Below, in pieces: positions 6,528-8,703 of a DNA stretch of 8,703 nt. The notes below the pieces were generated by a model that saw only the letters and a list, made by a program, of their open reading frames with translations, was not told the origin of the DNA and ran no database searches. The translations under genes and the position numbers were made by a program. Every line of letters starts with the position of its first letter. Within the stretch, counting starts at the first letter, position 1. The stretch is from Betaproteobacteria bacterium (GTDB taxonomy: Bacteria > Pseudomonadota > Gammaproteobacteria > Burkholderiales > Burkholderiaceae_C). The stretch covers positions 1 to 8,703 of the forward strand of contig RGEP01000066.1 of assembly GCA_009918225.1 (NCBI GenBank), in the 5' to 3' direction.

Positions 6528-6598
6528 GCGGCTTGCGCCCTGCATCTGCAGGAAGGGGGCCTCGTCGAGTTTGGCGACCAGCCCGCTGGGTGGGCACC

Positions 6599-6733
6599 TC
6601 ATGTCATCGCGAACTGCAACACGCCGGTCTCGCGCAGCTGGGCGATCTGGCACCAATCGGGCGCGAAACGGACACGGGTCTGCGGGGTCTGGCTGAACGG
6701 GTGGTTGACCATGCCCCGGTCCAAGTCGCTCAT
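6599..6733 (-). pseudogene. Broken second copy of an unknown gene's 3' end
   Basis: The 44-codon frame MSDLDRGMVNHPFSQ...TGVLQFAMT ends at a TGA at 6599-6601. Its last 32 residues match the protein tail entering at 8703: both have FSQTPQTRVRF, then E/A-PDW-G/C-QIAQLRE and GVL-x-F, with the stop codons aligned. A TAG lies in frame just three codons before this ATG, so the piece cannot be part of a longer intact protein in the same frame. A coding-looking stretch in a different frame, GYPEQFVVDLERRDWNHETL (6800 to about 6729), leads straight into it, and the 84-residue protein precedes that in a third frame. The simplest reading is a remnant damaged by frameshifts. The parent family is not recognised. 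Confidence 0.6.
6630..6699. repeat. 70-bp direct repeat, copy A
   Basis: These 70 bases match 8634-8703 at all but three positions, in the same orientation, offset by 2,004 bp. The match starts sharply at the TCGCGCAG shared by both copies; the following gene-end sequence is alike only at protein level. The right copy is cut by the window edge, so the true repeat may be longer. Confidence 0.93.
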
Positions 6734-6747
6734 CTCGATCTAGGGTT

Positions 6748-7002
6748 TCATGGTTCCAATCTCTGCGCTCCAGGTCCACGACGAACTGCTCGGGATAGCC
6801 CGAGGGATTGCAGGGCTGTTTCTCGCGAGACCACGGGGTTAGCCACCTGCTGGAAGCGGCTGAAGAATCCCTTGGCGCCGGCGGTGGCCTTGACCTCCAC
6901 CTGCTGGTCTGCACGCGTGCCTTCGGCAATCCGCCGATAGGCGTCGACAGAGGCAAAAACGTCACTGGCGGCTGCCGTTGTGGGAGTGAAGCGATCTGTC
7001 AT
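6748..7002 (-). CDS. 84-residue protein, possible truncated paralogue of the 303-residue protein
   Basis: The frame starts at the ATG at 7002, 4 bp after the stop of the 222-residue gene, with no strong ribosome-binding site, so translation is probably coupled. It reads MTDRFTPTTAAASDVFASVD, AYRRIAEGTRADQQVEVKAT, then AGAKGFFSRFQQVANPVVSR and ETALQSLG. This resembles the start of the 303-residue protein in spacing and in a few positions: R-I/V-A, a later V, K/R-G-x-F, and R-x-ETA. The end (AVRRGPGAQRLEP) is out of character. In the +1 frame the same DNA gives GYPEQFVVDLERRDWNHETL, which looks more like protein. It may be an intact small gene, or the 5' part of a frameshifted gene that ended in the tail at 6599. 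No family recognised. Confidence 0.5.
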   Translation of the reverse strand: MTDRFTPTTAAASDVFASVDAYRRIAEGTRADQQVEVKATAGAKGFFSRFQQVANPVVSRETALQSLGLSRAVRRGPGAQRLEP

Positions 7003-7006
7003 CGGT

Positions 7007-7675
7007 CTACTTGTCGGAATTGGAGGCTTGATCCGAAGGGCCTGCAGTGGATTTCAAGATTCCCCTTTTCGGCGCCTCACCATCCGCCACAGGGGTCGGT
7101 GTGGGTCGGTTTGGCGGGTCTTGCGGACGAGAGGCTTCGACCCGGCCAGCGTCGATGTCGTCGTCGTAGCCATGGGTGTAGTCTCTGCCTGACTTTTGCA
7201 TGGTTCTAGACGGGGTGGCCTCAGGGTCAATGGTGAGTGAGCGGTTCGGTCCCCGCTCAAATCGGTTTGGAAAGGCCTCCTTCTCAAGCTGATTGACTTC
7301 CTGGGCATTTCGCAGGGTCGCTTGGTTGGTCGCCGCTGTGCGCGAGCTCCATGAGTGCTTTGACTTCGGGGCTGGTTCGGCCGCGTCTTTTCGCTGCCGC
7401 GCCACATCCAGGTTGCCGTTGGAGCCCACCAGGTCGTTCAACAATTCAGTCAGGCCCCGCATGGCCCCGCTGAAGTCTTGAACTTCGCTGCCACGATCGA
7501 TCAGCTTTTGGCTCACGGCAAGCCCCCAAGGATTGCGCTCGGAGGGGCTGTAGACGATTTCCTTGTCCTGCGGATTTTTTGAAGCTTCTGCTTTCCAGTT
7601 GGGTGTGCCCTTATCGGTCAACACCTGCCAGACATGGTTCGGAACCTGTTGTGCTGCTTCTACGGCTTTTGTCAT
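7007..7675 (-). CDS. 222-residue low-complexity protein, unrecognised
   Basis: Translation starts at the ATG at 7675, which shares its A with the TGA of the 303-residue gene; AAAGGAG lies 8 nt upstream inside that gene. A GTG one codon earlier (7678) is an alternative. The N-terminal third looks folded (VPNHVWQVLTDKG, NPWGLAVSQKLIDRG, FSGAMRGLTELLNDLVG). From about residue 95 on the protein is hydrophilic and probably disordered: AAEPAPKSKHSWSSR, then SRPQDPPNRPTPTPVADG and a terminal KSTAGPSDQASNSDK. There is no signal peptide, membrane segment or known motif. Tight coupling to the 303-residue gene suggests the two products are made in fixed ratio and may act together. Low-complexity Pro/Ser/Thr regions are seen in secreted effectors and scaffolds, but nothing here proves such a role. 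Confidence 0.75.
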   Translation of the reverse strand: MTKAVEAAQQVPNHVWQVLTDKGTPNWKAEASKNPQDKEIVYSPSERNPWGLAVSQKLIDRGSEVQDFSGAMRGLTELLNDLVGSNGNLDVARQRKDAAEPAPKSKHSWSSRTAATNQATLRNAQEVNQLEKEAFPNRFERGPNRSLTIDPEATPSRTMQKSGRDYTHGYDDDIDAGRVEASRPQDPPNRPTPTPVADGEAPKRGILKSTAGPSDQASNSDK

Positions 7676-8586
7676 CACGGCAACTCCTTTGCATCCAAAA
7701 AGCGCTCCCTCAGGCCCTCGGCAACATCGGCCTTCAAGAAGTACTCCAGCACATTCAAGGGGCCAAGATACGCATGCTGGAGTGTCTGAAAGGTATTGAG
7801 AAGAAGTTTGGCCTCTTCCGAGCCGGGATCGACATCGGTGGTCCAGTTGTTGGCCTCCAATACTTCACCCCGGCTGAGCCTCTCAAAGGTGGGGATGGCA
7901 ATCGCTGTGATGTCTTCGGTGCGGTTGATATCGCTGCGAACTTGCGCAAGCAATGCGCTCTTTTCTTCAAAGCTCAGTGCGGGCGGGTTGCCGGTGAGGT
8001 AGGCGCGAAGCGACTGTGCCGGAAGTTGCAGACCCGGCACATGGGCCGTTCTGTGGACAACCCGTATTCCGTTTCTGGCCATTCTGGCTTCCGAAAAGCT
8101 TTGCGCTCCATAGAACCGCTCAGCCGCACCTTCAAGGCTTGCAATGGCTTCCTGACGACTAAGGACCGCAGTCAGTTTGTCTTTTTCCTGATCCGCCATT
8201 CCCAGGGTGCTGTCGACAAACTCGTTGGCCCGGTGAATGTCGTTTGCAGTGAGTGCTTTACGGCCATTGAGCTGGTCGGCAAGAAGTCTCTTCAGGCTCT
8301 CGACAATCTGAGCGGTGTCCTCGCCGTACTGGGCGATGACTTCGGGATTCGCACCGCTCAGCGTGCTGGTTTTGGCACTCACTTTTTCTTGGAGGGCGGC
8401 AATGAAGGCGTGTGCTGTTTCGGTTCGCTGATTGCGGGCTGTATCGCTTTGGAAAACACTGACCAGCCAGGAGCGGAATGATCCGCGGTTCTGGGCCCTG
8501 GTCTGGTGGGCTGGGCCATCAACGTAGATTTCGCTGGTGGTGCGATTTGCCGCCACACGCAGGAATTGATTCAAGTTCACGGGCAT
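7675..8586 (-). CDS. 303-residue mainly helical protein, unrecognised
   Basis: The ATG at 8586 has AAGGAG 5 nt upstream and begins 16 bp after the stop of the preceding gene. The sequence starts MPVNLNQFLRVAANRTTSEI. A first domain (residues about 1-65) holds RAQNRGSFRSWLVSVFQSD and NQRTETAHAFIAAL. The rest is predicted by eye to be largely alpha-helical with charged and Ala/Leu heptads: VESLKRLLADQLNGRKAL, ANEFVDSTLGMADQEKDKL, EEKSALLAQVRSDINRTEDI and LLLNTFQTLQHAYLG. There is no signal peptide and no transmembrane segment. Base composition is lower in GC than in the DUF1800 or hydrolase genes, which fits horizontal gain. The first domain is echoed in the 84-residue protein downstream. The general look is like bacterial secreted effectors or their partners, but I do not recognise the family. 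Confidence 0.8.
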   Translation of the reverse strand: MPVNLNQFLRVAANRTTSEIYVDGPAHQTRAQNRGSFRSWLVSVFQSDTARNQRTETAHAFIAALQEKVSAKTSTLSGANPEVIAQYGEDTAQIVESLKRLLADQLNGRKALTANDIHRANEFVDSTLGMADQEKDKLTAVLSRQEAIASLEGAAERFYGAQSFSEARMARNGIRVVHRTAHVPGLQLPAQSLRAYLTGNPPALSFEEKSALLAQVRSDINRTEDITAIAIPTFERLSRGEVLEANNWTTDVDPGSEEAKLLLNTFQTLQHAYLGPLNVLEYFLKADVAEGLRERFLDAKELP

Positions 8587-8602
8587 GGATGCTCCTTGGG
8601 GA

Positions 8603-8703
8603 TCAGGTCAATGAGAAGGACAAGACACCCTGTTCGCGCAGCTGGGCGATCTGGCCCCAATCGGGCTCGAAACGGACACGCGTCTGCGGGGTCTGGCTGA
8701 ACG
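8603..8703 (-). CDS. 3' end of an unknown gene entering from the right edge
   Basis: Only the last 32 codons and the TGA (8603-8605) are in the window: FSQTPQTRVRFEPDWGQIAQ then LREQGVLSFSLT. The same tail recurs in the broken copy at 6599. It is followed 16 bp later by the 303-residue gene, so it is the upstream member of that operon. The protein family is not recognised from this fragment. Confidence 0.7.
   Translation of the reverse strand, partial: FSQTPQTRVRFEPDWGQIAQLREQGVLSFSLT
8634..8703. repeat. 70-bp direct repeat, copy B, cut by window edge
   Basis: Same-orientation partner of 6630-6699 with three differences in 70 bases. It lies within the coding end of the gene that enters from the right. 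Confidence 0.93.

Noticed and set aside
6396..6965. Minus-strand open frame of 189 codons overlapping the 84-residue gene and the membrane gene's 3' end
   Set aside because: Most of it is a shadow; only the short 6729-6800 part looks coding, and that is treated as part of the decayed gene.
7579..8481. Plus-strand open frame of 300 codons opposite the 303-residue gene
   Set aside because: The minus-strand frame has a good ribosome-binding site and sits in a coupled gene series; the plus frame has neither a start signal nor an operon context.
6630..8703. Composite transposon or insertion sequence bounded by the 70-bp direct repeats
   Set aside because: The repeats are ends of coding sequence, not terminal inverted repeats, and no transposase or integrase lies between them.

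Overview
The window reads as chromosomal DNA of a high-GC betaproteobacterium, most likely a Burkholderiales/Comamonadaceae-type organism. This rests on GC-rich codon usage, several Tat-type (RR) signal peptides, and housekeeping-style families (dienelactone hydrolase, ABM monooxygenase, DUF1800/DUF1501 pair) in a form typical of that group. The taxon is inferred from style only; no rRNA or marker gene is present.

Layout. (1) 1-2782, minus strand: a two-gene operon of a Tat-exported DUF1800 protein followed 15 bp later by a Tat-exported DUF1501 protein, the latter running off the left edge. (2) 3034-3537, plus strand: a predicted lipoprotein with a SnoaL-like/ester-cyclase fold. It is followed by a degenerate 14-bp tandem array (3531-3600) and two strong hairpins (3622-3653, 3661-3698) in the gap between convergent genes. 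(3) 3709-4910, minus strand: a dienelactone hydrolase family enzyme with a complete Cys-Asp-His triad and a Tat signal, then a small antibiotic-biosynthesis-monooxygenase-like protein, forming an operon. (4) 5005-6527: a divergent cluster. A 171-residue protein with a possible Cys-His-Asp papain/transglutaminase-like triad is on the minus strand. Facing it on the plus strand are a small MarR-like winged-helix protein and an overlapping (ATGA) polytopic membrane protein. A 57-bp AT-rich gap separates the two arms and holds a good sigma70-type promoter for the minus arm. (5) 6599-8703, minus strand: a visibly lower-GC accessory block of unrecognised genes. A gene tail enters from beyond the right edge. 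It is followed by a 303-residue protein, a coupled 222-residue low-complexity protein, and an 84-residue protein resembling the N-terminus of the 303-residue one. The block ends in a broken copy of the same tail that enters at 8703.

The most interesting part is region 5. The 3' end of the unknown gene at the right edge is repeated 2,004 bp away (about 96% identical over 70 bp), and the genes between the copies look like a duplicated, partly decayed module. This fits a polymorphic or effector-type locus that grows by duplication and truncation, but no domain could be named and no function is claimed. The divergent cluster in region 4 is a second, smaller candidate for an undescribed unit: regulator, membrane protein and cysteine-peptidase-like protein.
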